Under the pieces are notes generated by a model that had not been told where the DNA came from, made no database searches, and saw only the letters and a list, made by a program, of their open reading frames with translations. The position numbers and the translations under genes were made by a program. DNA of 64,000 nucleotides from Clitopilus passeckerianus (taxonomy: Eukaryota > Basidiomycota > Agaricomycetes > Agaricales > Entolomataceae), in assembly GCA_944990035.1 (NCBI GenBank), contig CALYLX010000027.1, positions 1 through 64,000 of the forward strand, read 5' to 3'. Shown piece by piece: positions 46,957 to 59,133 of this stretch. Position 1 is the first letter of the stretch. Every line of letters starts with the position of its first letter.

Positions 46957-49900
46957 ATGTCCAGAGCTCATCTTCACCATTCTTTGCCAGCCGCGTCCCC
47001 TCATGCTGGCACCTCTATATCCCAGTCCAAATCGCATGTTCTTGCGGGAGTTCAAGACGCGTATTGGAGTGATGATGAGGCGGTATGTTCCCATTCATTA
47101 ACAGGAACAGAGAAGGTTGAACACGCGTTTTCAATGATCAGGAAGATGCAGAGTGCCCTCTCTGTCTCGAAGAAATGGATGTATCTGATCTCAACTTCAA
47201 GCCGTGTGTCTGTGGTTATCAGGTAAAAGGATCTTGCGGCATGATTGTTACAACTCACTAAACTCTGCATCTCTGCTAGATATGCCGCTTTTGCTGGCAC
47301 CACATCAAAGAGAACCTCAACAAGAAGTGCCCTGCATGTCGAAGAGCTTATACGGACGATACTATCGAGTTTAAACCTGTAAACACCAAAGAGTCAGTAC
47401 GCGTCTCTTTAGTCGCAGATGTTTTCTGACCAGAAACTTTATAATTTATAGTCACAAGCGTCTCACTCAGCAGAAAAAGCAGAGAGAGCGAGAAAGGAAG
47501 GAATTGGATCAGTTAGGAAGGCGACATCTCGTAAATGTTCGCGTGGTCCAGAGGAACGTCGTGTATATTGTCGGCATAGGCCCTCGCTTTGCCAAAGAAG
47601 AGGTATGCACGTCATTGATTTGCCTCCCATTAATCTAATATTCCTCCCAGCTCATCCCCACGTTGCGGTCACACGATTACTTTGGACAATACGGCAAAAT
47701 TTCCAAGATCCTCATTGTTAAACGCACGCCATCCGGTGGGGGTGCCCCAGTGGTTGGTCTTTATGTAACTTTTCACAGAAAGGAGGATGCAGCGCGATGT
47801 ATTGCAGCCGTTGATGGAACTGCCTCTCCTGGTAGTGGGCGTGAAGTCATGCGAGCCAGCTATGGCACAACCAAATATTGTATGGCCTTTCTTCGCGGGG
47901 CATCTTGCAACGATCAGAATTGCATGAATCTCCATGAATGGGGCGATGAAAAAGATTGCTTCACCAAGGAGGATTTAACGACGCTGTGCGTAAGGTCTCA
48001 AGGAACAAAAATAAGTACTAACGGTGGTACATATGTAGAAAACACACCATGAAGGCTACCGAAAGTCGTACAAGAACCATCGCCTCCAAGAAAGGTCACG
48101 AGTCAGAAGGTTTGAGAGTTCCACTCGATCCACTGAATATTACTGAATTGTCTCTCCATAGTTGGATTGCCTCGAGCGGCCTCTTGGGCCCAGAAGCCCG
48201 CAACAACGCATACACCCAGCGCAGTTTCTGTATCAACATCATCTTCGTCGATGCGACAGAATCGTCGGGGCCTCATCTCCAAGCAAAGCCGTGGATCTAC
48301 CTCTGGCCCATCCGAGCCTCGCATTAGTAGTTCTCGATCACAGGAGGCAAAAGCTACCCCGCCCGTGGCGCAACTCCCAGAACCCATCGTCCCGGCCGTG
48401 CAGCCAATTCCCGAACCTGAGTCGCAGCCACCCCTGGAACGGCCTGAATCAACTCGGCCGCCATCATCGTTCTCTCCCACACCTTCAGGAGTAACGGAGT
48501 CTGACCAAGATGCGGCAGAACTAGTTCCTCAAACTGGATCGTCAGAACCCCCTCTGCCCCCTGGACTTCCACTTCTACCTCCCGGACTACCTGCTCCCCC
48601 TCCCCCTGGTGTTTTAAGCCCAGCTGGACCTCCTCGAACGGAATCTGCATCTCCCCAAACTCCCCTACTGTCTTCCTCATCTTCTTATCAAATGTCAACT
48701 GCAGCGCGAGCACTTTTGGATGATGTGAAGGCACGGAGAGAGTATACAGACCCGGAAACCGCAAATCAAAGTCCCTTTCCGGACCTTGACAGAACCCTAC
48801 AAAGTCTTACTCACAGTGACAACGGCGGTTTCAGCTTCAACCTGGACCCCAGTCTTGTGGCAGAAGATTCGGAGAGTTATTCCATACCTGAATTTCAATT
48901 TAACCCCAGCACCCCTTTCAATGGATCATACCTAGATGCCTTTCCGGCTTTGCGTGTTTCGACGAACACGCAGCCGCCCCTCATGTATCCCCCTGGTCTC
49001 CAGCAGATTCCACAAGGCTCTCGGGCTGGCTATAATAATGCCTCTAGATATCCCGTGGCAGGCCGCGACAGTCAGTTGTCTAGTCCTACTAGCTACATGG
49101 GTTCTTTCAATCCATTCGCCGAAGCAGCTGAGGATCGTTCAGAATCGCTAACGTCCTCCCCCGCCCTCACGCACCGCAGTCAAACGGATGATGAAATCAG
49201 CCGTGGCGTTTCTCGCTTTGGGTTTGCTCGTGGCAAGCAATCATCTGGAACAAAATCAGCTCTTCGTCAAGTCAATCCCCCAACAACCAATGTGTTTGAC
49301 TCTCCAGCTTCGAAATTACAGTCACTGAAGATGTCAGACGCGACATCGCTATTTCCACAACCCATGGCCCCTCAATTTTCCGGCCCTTTTGTTGAGCAAC
49401 AGCCTCCTCTGTTCAACTCAGACGTAACGGAATCGCAATTAAGGGACTTCATTCAATCGAGCAAGGAGCGAGCTATGCTGGGTAGTGCAGGTAAGCAAAA
49501 CCTTTGCAAGATCCAAAAAAAAATGCTAATATTTGGCATCACAGCCCCTGAAATGTTGGCCAAGGGCATGGCGTATCCCAACCAATTCACCGATCCCGCC
49601 ATCGTTTCTGCACCATTCATACCAAATCACGGAAACGATAATTATAACCAGGCGCTTGCTCATGGGCCCCCACCTGGCCTGTCGTTCCCGCCGGCGCATA
49701 GACCAGAAACAATATTGAGGCCCCATCCGAATGAGTTACCCGTTAACAATGGTGAGTATTCAATCTTGTTCTGTTCTGAGGGGAGGGAGGCCACTATCAC
49801 CGAGTGCCGTACTTTCTCAGTGCGGATGAATTTTGATCAGCGTTGATCAACCTCCCAGGATCACTTCTCCCGCTATTCGCGTCACTTGCAATGAATGCCT

Positions 49901-51431
49901 CAACTCGCCAATACACGTCACATTCCTGATCAATGTCTTCCTCCCCTCGTACGGTACCGCCACCCCTATCTGATACTGATTTCTTGATACTTCAGTATCG
50001 ACTCCACCTTCTCCGAAACCCTCTCCCGTTTTCTCTGCGTCTGACTTTCCTGCGCTTCAGCCGTCGCTCGCCGCAGATAATAGCCCTCGTGAAGGGCCCA
50101 GCACATCAAAATCAGTGCCAGCGATAAAAACCCTAGAACAAGCCCAGAAAAAAGCGACTAAATCCTCCCCTATCGCTGAGTCTACGAGCGATCGACCCAA
50201 GCCCGCCCCTGCGGTATCCAAGACAACTGAGCGACCCAAATCAGACAGAAAGGCGGTAGAGGTTGAGAAGGCTGTCGAGCCTGGGAAGACCAAACCCAAA
50301 GAACAACCCGAAAAATCAGAGAAGACTTCCAACGAGGCTCGCCGTGCAACACAGAAAGACCGACCTGTGCAACCCAAAGCCAAGGGTCAGAATGCTAAAC
50401 CTAAAGCAACCAGCAAAGAGGAGGAACCGACACGAATGAAACCCTCCCCGAAGGCGCCCTCCCTGCCAGCCCCGGAGGAGCCCACTGTACAAGTCCCGTT
50501 ATTGTCCAAGAAGCCAAAGAAGAGCAAGCCCGTTTCCAAGCCCCTCAGGCCGGTAAAGGATGGAAATGCTCATGATGATATACCAAGCACGCCTTCCACG
50601 ACGACTGCCGAAGCTACCCTCATGCCGTCCGGCGTCGAGAAAGCCACCAGCACGTCTGATCTGCTATACCAGTCAGATTACGACCTCCCTACTCCCATCT
50701 ATGATTTGATCGAGGAAATCAACATCGCGAACCCTGCAATGGACCTTCCAAACCATCCTTTTTTCGATCTTCACAAACTTCATCCGACGGCATCCATGCC
50801 TCTGGAATACGGACCCCTAGTTCATGCTCTCTCTGCATTATCCGTCGGCGGTGGCTCCTTCTCCCATAATATGCCTTCTGGCTCCATCGACAATGCCGTA
50901 TCCTCCTTCCAACAGCTCTTGGAAACATTGACCCAAACCATCTCAGACCTTCTCCGCCTCTTACCGCGTACAACCTGGGATGACAGCTCCTCATTCGATG
51001 GTGTGCTGCGCGATATGCTGAAGGGTGATGACTTCTTGGACGATGCCGGAGAAGATTCCCATGGCAAGGATGACGAAGTGGCCGCGCTCACATTGGCTCT
51101 GGAGCGTCGCGCTCGTTGGATGGAAGTGCAGTTGTCAAAGTTGGAAGAACTCCACCGAGATATCAACACGGCAGCAGTTCGGGCAATTCTGTCATTCAAT
51201 GACAATGGATGGGATCCTCGTGGCTTCCTACCTCGCAGTGGCACCTCCCTGAGGAAGTTTGATAATCTGGGCTTGGTAGAAGAAAATGGGCGAGTGAGGT
51301 CGATGAATTCTGACGAGTTGTTCGAGAGATTGGAAGTTGCCAAAGATGCCACACTTCTCGCGGAGACTGAACTACGCGAGGCGATGGAAAGGTTGCAGGC
51401 AATTAGACCTATAGGGATGGAAATATTCTGA
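46957..51431 (+). CDS. NOT4: NOT4-like E3 ubiquitin ligase of the CCR4-NOT complex
   Basis: Not4 ubiquitinates ribosomal and nascent-chain targets and belongs to the CCR4-NOT mRNA decay complex. Nine exons give about 1,275 residues, much longer than yeast Not4 (587). N-terminal C4C4 RING: ECPLCLEEMD, CVCGYQICRFCW and CPACRRAY. A basic helix (RLTQQKKQRERERKELDQL) leads to the RRM (VVYIVGIGPRFAKEE, FGQYGKISKILIVKR, GLYVTFHRKEDAARCI) and a CCCH finger (YCMAFLRGASCNDQNCMNLHE), then GLPRAASWAQK. The rest is Pro/Ser-rich with a DFPAL motif. A last exon (from about 50006) holds a Lys/Pro-rich stretch and a helical domain (PIYDLIEEINIANPAMDLP to EAMERLQAIRPIGM). The 49753 to about 50005 intron of roughly 250 nt is inferred because AAT-G joined to TA-TCG keeps frame. 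Confidence 0.9.
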
Positions 51432-51563
51432 TCATATTTGCATAAGATGGGCGTTCGTGTAATGGTCTTTTTAGATTACGGTGCCTTCATCTAGACTAGA
51501 TTTATCATATTGGCCTCTAATGCGCATTAGAATGCACTCCTTGCCCCTACCCTGAACAGTAGA

Positions 51564-53979
51564 TCAAGCTTCCTTGGGATCAGGATACAACTATGGTGGA
51601 CTCATCAGTGGACGCTAACGGATGAGAAGCTAAAAAAGTACCTTTCCTGGGTTCATGAGGTTCAGAGGATCGATAGCCCTCTTAACCGTCCTCATCAATT
51701 CAACGGTGCCTTCGCCGAGCTCTTCTGCCAGATACTCTTTCTTACCCAACCCTACGCCATGTTCTCCCGTGCCTCGAGGATAGTAAGCACCTTTAGGGAC
51801 CTTCAGCTATGAGAAGAACGTACAAGTTCCGTCGAGAGCTAAAGCCCGATGCACGAGTCGGTGAACGGCATCATTGACTTGCATCAACTCGTCATCGTCG
51901 CGGAAAAGGATCAATGCATGGAAATTCCCATCTCCAACATGGCCCACGATCGTACTCTGCAATTTAGACTCAGTGAGGTCTTGCTTCGTCTCATAAACAA
52001 GCTGAGGGAGTTTCGAGACAGGGACACTGATGAAGGGTACCGTTAATCAGCAAGATAAGCGCTTCCGTAGGTCAGAATTGTACCGACCAGACGTCTGTTG
52101 TCCAGCACCGGGTCCCGGGATTGGCAGCCAGAGTAGACATGAGTGCATATTTACGGTTCTGCCAGAGCTCGTCTGCTTCTTGATCTGTAGCTGTAAATCG
52201 GAACCGGGCACCCGAATGCCTGTCGGCTATTTTCTGAATCTGCTTTGCAGCAATCTGAGTGGATTCCGGGTCGCCTTGGATCTTGAAAAAGAGGGTGTCC
52301 TTAACAGGGTAAGGAGCCTCCACGATACCTGCATCGTTGATAGCAGCCATCACTGGAAAGGTTAGACGTCAACAAATGAAGCTAGGCCCTCAGAGTGCTC
52401 TCCTACTTCTATCGTCTAGCAATTCTATGCACTCTGTGAGAGCGAGTCAATGCACGTTCACGTCCTTGAGAGGTCAGACATACGGATATGGGGACCTGAG
52501 GGCGTGTTGAGAATTTCTTGCACTGCAGCGACGGCATGTTCCACATCGGGGAACTGAGCCATTGCTACTTTAGTTGGCAGCAGGGGTGCCAATCGTAGCG
52601 TTGCTACAAGGAGACGGCCATGAGAATAAGTTAAGACCATTCCTAAACAGTTCATACCTTCTGTGACGATACCAAGCGTCCCTTCTGCACCAATAAAGAG
52701 TTTAGTGGTGTCAAAGCCGGTGGCAGATTTTCTAGCCCTTCGCCGGGTTTTGATCACTTCACCGTTGGGGAGAACGACGGTCTACAAGGGAGTGGAAATA
52801 TGCATTCTATCACAGATTGGTTTTTCACCTACAAGGTTAAGGAACCATTCACCCCTAGCAGTTCCATATCGTACAGCATTCGCTTAATGTTCCGTTAGGT
52901 CGAGAAAGACTTTATGGACGTGTTTGAGAACTCACTACCACTACAACCGGTCCCAACCATACCCCCAATAGTCTATCATTTAAAATTAGTTTCTCTGCAG
53001 AAATTCGATGGTGATGAACCTACAGCACCAGGGCCCGGGTCGAGCTACATGGATATCCGTAAGCACGCGGCAGAGCACTGGGTCATTAGCCACTCACGGG
53101 GAAGAATAGAGGGATCCCTTGCTCTTTCAAAGCATCGTTGATATCTTCCCAACGGGCTCCAGACTGACAAATTAAGTCAGAATCGTTGACTGGGATCTTG
53201 AATTAGCACGACACAACAGAAGAATAGTTTCAATGCTGACCATTAACTTGAAGGATTTTGTTCATTCTAGACATATCAATGCAAATACTTCCGGGTGGGC
53301 ACTAATACCGGCAATATAAGCCGATGGATGATTGAAGATATTACTATAATTACACCAGAGGTATGACCCTCAAGGCTGGTTCCACCGCTGTAAGCAGTGA
53401 TAGGCATCCTGTACTTGCGAGATATGTTCACTATCTTGACGACATCCTCAGTGCTTGTCGGTCGAACCTTACAGTACGATGAGATGGGAGTAACGAAGGG
53501 AGGACGATATCTCACAATGACAGAGTGAGGCGATGCTGGGTGATACGAATTCGGCGAGAACCCGTAATCTTTCAGGGCGGCAGCGTCGGTGACAACTTGG
53601 TGTGCGTTGGGGAACGCATCCTGAAGGTCAGATATGGCCAATTGAATCTCTTTGGCCGTAGCATAACCTAATTCCAGCGATTCTGCAGAAACCCTTCGCT
53701 GCGACAAGTATTCTTCGGTGAGAATGACTGACGACACGGCACTCATGATCGAGAACTTACAGGAACGACGTATGCAAGGAGGGCAGCACCAGCAGTTATC
53801 GCTGAAAAGGCCAGCCATTTGGAATTCAAACCAGATTGTCGACTGCTAGCCGAGGGAGATGGTGTTGCAGCTGAGGACAAGGTGCGAGCAGACCAACCAA
53901 CCGGTGCCAGTGGGATGAAACCTGGGGTTCGCGTCTGGCGCAGTTGGCGAAGGCTTCCTATACGTTGAGGGCGAAACAT
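51564..53979 (-). CDS. DLD1: D-lactate dehydrogenase (cytochrome), mitochondrial, FAD-linked
   Basis: Oxidises D-lactate to pyruvate and passes electrons to cytochrome c at the inner membrane. A basic presequence ([20 protein letters not shown]) precedes a hydrophobic sorting helix ([18 protein letters not shown]). FAD_binding_4 sequence: [36 protein letters not shown] and [14 protein letters not shown]. The C-terminal FAD-oxidase domain ends with [18 protein letters not shown] and [12 protein letters not shown]. The CTGEHG cysteine codon is split by an intron, so reading through it falsely suggests the Cys is missing. The last exon (LYPDPKEA) is only 27 nt. About twelve exons. Converges on NOT4 (132 bp) and is divergent from the PDCD5 gene. 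Confidence 0.93.
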
Positions 53980-54146
53980 TGAGAGGCGACGCTGCCAGAA
54001 GTTTTCGATAGTCACTGTCGTATTTAACTTGGCGTAGGGTTGCACCTAAAGGCAACTTTTAGCCGACCTCGACGAGCTTGCAAGTTTAGACGGTGATGAC
54101 ATTTCTTCCGAGACGCGGTTCACACGAGTAATACCCTTTGCTAGTG

Positions 54147-54679
54147 ATGGTGACGATAATGGAGAACTTGAAACAGATACCGGCCGACTCTCTTCCTCAA
54201 GGTTCCAATCCAGCGGCCGACGATGCCGTTAGGCAGCAGGAGGAACAGATGAAACGAGATCTCATAGCGACAATCCTCGATACATCTGCTCGTGAACGAT
54301 GTGAGGACTAAGCAGTATCAACCCTGGCCACTGATGAACTTAACCTATCGATGTAGTATCAAGGATAAGTCTCGTCAGCCCCGAAAGATCGAAGAAGATT
54401 GAGGAGCTTCTGACGAGGTTGGCTACGAGTGGACAGCTCCGCGGACGAGTTACTGACGCCCAGCTCGTCGACCTTCTGGAGCAGGTAAGCTCTCTCTCGC
54501 AGACCCTTGAAATTGATATCATATTTCTGATTCAAACAGATGGAGGGTGGCCAATCGCAGAAGGCGAAGACGGGAACAATATCAGTGAGTAGTAGCCCAA
54601 TTGCATTCACATCCAGGCTCATTCCTTGTGATTGTAGTATCAGAGACGAAGGGATCCTGATGATGATTTTGACATCTAG
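54147..54679 (+). CDS. PDCD5/TFAR19-family small DNA-binding protein
   Basis: PDCD5-family proteins are small helical proteins found from archaea to humans, linked to nucleic acid binding and, in animals, apoptosis and TRiC binding. The gene is four short exons: 54147 to about 54300, 54358 to 54483, 54541 to about 54583, and 54639-54679. The product is 117-121 residues, the normal size. Diagnostic stretches are QQEEQMKRDLIATILDTSAR, ERLSRISLVSPERSKKIEEL, ATSGQLRGRVTDAQLVDLL and the C-terminal RRRDPDDDF. Introns begin GTGAGG, GTAAGC and GTGAGT. The start is ATG 54147 or, closer to homologues, 54159 (MENLKQIPADSL). No exon is long enough to stand out alone, so it is easily missed. It converges on PAN2 (118 bp). 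Confidence 0.9.
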
Positions 54680-54797
54680 TTCATTCTTGGCACCTCAAAC
54701 GCAGATAATGAATGTAATGGGATTGCTCTCAAGTACATATAACGCTACACTATATCTGCTGCCTCGGTCTACTGTATGTTCCTTTGTGCGATCGTGC

Positions 54798-57700
54798 TCA
54801 AGTTCGCGGGGGCGAAAACGATGTGAGCTCATCCGCCGCAGAGGGTGGTTTGAAGTTCTAAATTTTGAAAAGTGAGGAAATTGCTTCAAGTTGAAGCAAA
54901 TCACACATACGAATAGTCTCCCTTCCCTGTAGAGCTCATCCAGCTTCTCCTCTACGACATCCTGTGCCTCCCAATCCCTAAAAACTTCGTAAAGGCTAAG
55001 GGCGGAGTATGCATCCTCTATAGAGTCATGCGTATCCATTTGGATCTGTTCATTGAGGAGGAACCAGCATAGGAAACGTAAGGAAAGTCGGCGCTGGCGT
55101 TCTTGAATAAAGAATAGGTCGACCGTATCAATCACTTGACTGGGAGGGACAAAGAGATCTTGAATAGATATTGTCAGCGAAAGCTTACGCGCCTATAGGC
55201 CATGCAAACCCACTGATAATCCGGAAATCCTTCGAAAGTCCATGTCCAATAAAGATGCAACCTCGATCTACCAATAGCCGCAGCTTTTTGTAGACGACCT
55301 TTAACGGGGTCAAGGTATGTCGGGAGATTTGAGGGTCCAAATCTCCGACTTGGGATGGACTCAGTTTCGAATTATAGAATGGCAAGGAAGAACGTACATT
55401 TTATTCCAGAGAATTCTGTCAAGTAGTCGACAATCATCTCGCTTGTATGAATGTAGTCGTCAATGAAAGGAATGCCCTTCTTTGGACCATCTCCACGAAG
55501 AACAGATACACGCGCCAGGCTCAAACGAGCAGGGCGAAGGACTTTCTTAGTTCCGTCTGACCTGAACTCAGTATCTTCCTGCGACTCGAGGGTTGGAACA
55601 CGTCAGATACAAGACAGTTCAAAACTTACCTGCTGCATCAGGACGAATTCAGCGTCAATCGCGACCAAGGTTCCAGGCTGCGGGAGCTCTTCCGGGGACA
55701 AGCGCTGATGTTTTACTAGACTTAGATCTCGGTTGCTTGACCCTAGTCAGGAAGGGAGTACTTTCTTTGAAGGTGCTCACTTACCGAGCAATGGATGTTT
55801 CCTTGCTAAGAATTTTTTCATCGATTCTGTTAGGCAAGTCTGCATAGGTAAGGGTGTCGCTGAGGTTCGCGCGTTCATAGTAGATGATTGCTGGAACCTA
55901 TGCCGAAGATATTATGAATATACAAATGACGGCAGGGGAATTGGAGGTACTCACTTTCCACTTGCCGGGAAAGCTCAGTGCCTCTTGCTCTGTGACATTC
56001 TCAACAGCAAAGTCGTTGAACACGAACCAAGGACCTTTGAGGTCTGCCTCGCCCTCCGCATCCGGAACTAAAATGGGTAGTCAGAATTGCCGGAAAAGAC
56101 AACCGTCAACAGTTGATACCTCTGACAACTGCTACCAGATGAGAGGACTTGTCCTGTGCAACAACCTGTACCACCATTGCCTGCATTCCGACATTAGTAG
56201 AAGCCGAGCAGGCAAGTAATTATGGATGAGTACCCTCAGAAGATACTTGACACTGTGATAATGGTTTCTGCCTTGCTCCGTTCCAGCCAACTCGATCTCG
56301 GTCTTCAGGAATCTTCCGCTAGAGGAGTCGAGCCACACTGAGGCTGAATCTTCCTCAAAAGCATTGGCATTTAGAGTCAGAAGAGGAGGCAAGTTCTCTG
56401 GGGCAATTGATCGCCAAGATGTAAATATTCCGTTACGTTTGCACGATTGACAAGGTGCTTTATGTGTCACTTCTCGTAAGAGTGAATGGTGGAGGAGGGT
56501 CATAAAATCCATGTTCTCTGTATCCCCTTGAGGTTTTCGAGGATAGATCAGATCGATTATATGAGTATGGTTGTCCTTCTCGCGAACAGCCCTGCAATGT
56601 GGGCATGTCACGATCGTCTTCCCACTTATGCCGAGTAGCTGGGTAATTGGTGAGGCCATTTCTGCACCCTCTTGCATCTGCTTGGACAAGACAGGATTAC
56701 GGGCAGGAGTACTGCTTTCAGCTTGCAGATATTCCAGTAAAAAGCGGTGGAAGGTCTGTATCCGCCTTGCCTGGTCTGTTCTCCCGGCGTCGATCCCGAA
56801 GTCCATCAGTTCGATGGCATTTGATACTAGACGAGACACCGGTAAGAACTTCAGGTATTTAGTGAATGAGAAGCTTACGTTGGGCAAGCGCCCCAACCGT
56901 CTTGCAGAAGTTGCTGGCCTGGCAATTCGTTCCGTGTGCATCCTCTAGCATACGAGACACGAATCCAAGTTCGCACAGCAAGCAATGTTCCCGCACACAT
57001 GCTGTGGTGATGTGCGACTTCGCTAATTTCCGGATGGGAGACATGTAATGCATAATCTGAACGACAGCGTTTGTGTACGAGTTCAGGATATGTGTCTCTA
57101 AACCACTGTAACTCGTTGTGTTGTAGAACCTGCGGGCAGACATCAGAAGTGCACAGAGTTGAAGGGAGGTCTCCATACCCAAAGTCGAAGTCTTCGACAC
57201 CAAACTTTGAATACTCAATTTCGACCTGGCGATACATGCGAGGTATATCCCCACCTGCATGGTGTAGCTCGAAGTCATCATTAGCCTTGGACTATAATCA
57301 GTAACCTACTCACACATGAGTCAAGGAAGACCTACTCGGGAGTTTCTCGATCGATCGCTTCTGAAGCGGGCCTGCTGTTTGCTCGTGACAGCAGTCGCGA
57401 CGTTACGAGTTCCTCGTAATTCCTTAGGGAACGCAGCATAGGCGACGTCGTCTTTGAGCCTCATGGTACTCAGGACTTGAGGAGGTATTGTCTGTGGCCC
57501 CGGAAATCCATAGCGGCGAAGACCAGCACTTAGGCCTGATGTCCAAGAGGAGAGCAGCGGACTATCATAGTAAGGCATTCCGATTGAATTAAGGGGCCTA
57601 TTTTCGCCGTCAGCCAAAAATTTTGACACAGAATCGCGCCTTCACTGACGTATTATCATTCCACTCTATCTGAGGTACTTCGGCTGGAGTATGAGCAAGT

Positions 57701-58812
57701 TCAAGGGGTCGGCCGTCGAAGCCGTTGTACGGAACGGTTGTCCCGTTCTCAACTTGTGACCATATGTGAACGAGGCCTTCAGCATCACCAAACGCCATGT
57801 ACGTATTGGTAGGAGAGACCGTAAATGATGTGATCTCAGATGTTGGGTCAAGCTGCAGAAGTTTAGATAAATTCGCTTAGGTAAATTTCCAAATTACCTG
57901 ATAGAACTCGGTGGCCGATGGGTTGGCAGCATCGACTATGTTAACCAAGCCTTGACTCGAAACAATTGCAATTGTAGACTGTTTCTTGGGAAGCGCGTGA
58001 ATAAAAGCCGGGCCAGGGGAGAACGCGATGGGTGACAACGACTTCATAGTGCGAATATCAAACACTTTGACCAACGGGTCCAGATATGTACGGGTTATAC
58101 TATTGACGTTCAGCAAATCGACCTCATCAAGATGGCGCAGGCGTCCTCACCTTTCACCAGTTCCTATGGTAAAGATGAAGTTGCCAGCAGTTTGAAGACC
58201 ACGAACTCCCCCGTGATGAGCCTTTACAGCAGTTCCCGGAACCCAGGTGTTTGTTAATCGTGGGTCATGGGCACGAATATATCCATCCATTGAACCAGAT
58301 ATTTGGCTTGAGTGCGAGGTTGCTAAATGTGTGATGAGAGATGGAACGGATGATCGTCTCAATACGGCGCCGGTCAAGGAGTTCAAGTATAACAGCTCAA
58401 GTTCTGAGGTAGAAGCAGCGAGCTTCGTCGAGTTTGTTAAAGTGCAAAAGGTGGAGATGGTCGCGGTTGGGGACCTGTCTGTGCATCAATATCCGCCAAA
58501 AAGCTGCATGAGTTTCCCTTACCTATGATACCATTTGTTCATGCCGCCTTTGAGCCATGTCCCGATGCCCTCTCCGTCTATACCAATAGCTCTGACATGT
58601 TTCTCGTCCGCAAGGATTTTCTTGACTCCGTTATGACCACCGATTGGGAACGATACCTCTCGGATGTCCCGACTGCTACAGGTGGAAAAGACGTGGCCTG
58701 AGCTTGATCCAACCCAAAGAAGGTCTGAAACCGGGTCGAATGAGAGAGCAGTCACAGAGGTTCCATAAGTGCAGAGTGATAGAGCCTTTACTGGCCGATA
58801 GGCGTTTGCCAT
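54798..58812 (-). CDS. PAN2: PAN2 catalytic subunit of the PAN2-PAN3 deadenylase
   Basis: Removes poly(A) tails from mRNA together with Pan3. N-terminal WD40 region: VTALSFDPVSDLLWVGSSSG, QISGSMDGYIRAHDPR and DPLVKVFDIRTMKSLSP. The linker contains PLNSIGMPYYDSPLLSSW. The inactive ubiquitin-hydrolase-like domain runs through SGLETHILNSYTNAVVQI, CLLCELGFVSRMLEDAHG, VTCPHCRAVREK and CQSCKRNGIFTSWRSI. The C-terminal DEDD exonuclease has VAIDAEFVLM (Asp, Glu), FIGHGLSKDFRII (Asp) and DSIEDAYSALSLY (Asp), so the catalytic set is intact. The last exon encodes NFKPPSAADELTSF and ends at 54798. More than fifteen exons. ATG 58812 (MANAYRPVKALSL) is the best start; the frame upstream is open but unlike homologues. 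Confidence 0.93.
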
Positions 58813-59133
58813 CCAGGGATTTTTGGCCGATTTTCTATACAATGCAATGAAAAATGACCTATAATAGGTTGTTTCCTTGCGTGTGTCGTAGTTAGAGCAT
58901 AAAGCGGTGATACAGACAATTGAAAGCACAAATGTGGGATACAAACGTGATGAAAGTCGCTGCGTTTGCATCGTTGATCAGCCGCGTGCTGCTTGTCCTG
59001 AACCCCTTTTGACATGATACCTCAGCCCACTTTGTCACTGGCCTAGGTTGCTTCGCAGTTACGGTTCATAAAGAGTGGGAAGCAAGCCGCTCTTGCGGTA
59101 TTCATTTCTTCCTTTGTCTCCCCAAAAGCAGTC
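58813..59133. other. Divergent promoter region between PAN2 and the SOG2-like gene
   Basis: These 321 bp separate the two start codons. The minus-strand frame stays open upstream of the PAN2 ATG for about 160 bp, but its translation looks non-coding. I see no clear TATA box or repeated motif. Confidence 0.45.

Noticed and set aside
49756..49846. NOT4 ending at 49846
   Set aside because: The tail past the GTGAGT donor has no coding character, and splicing to about 50006 keeps frame into a DFPAL-containing exon.
51781..51840. Loss of the catalytic-loop Cys in DLD1 (reading RGTGEHGVG)
   Set aside because: Removing the GTACGT...CTCGAG intron joins T to GC and restores DGTCTGEHGVG.
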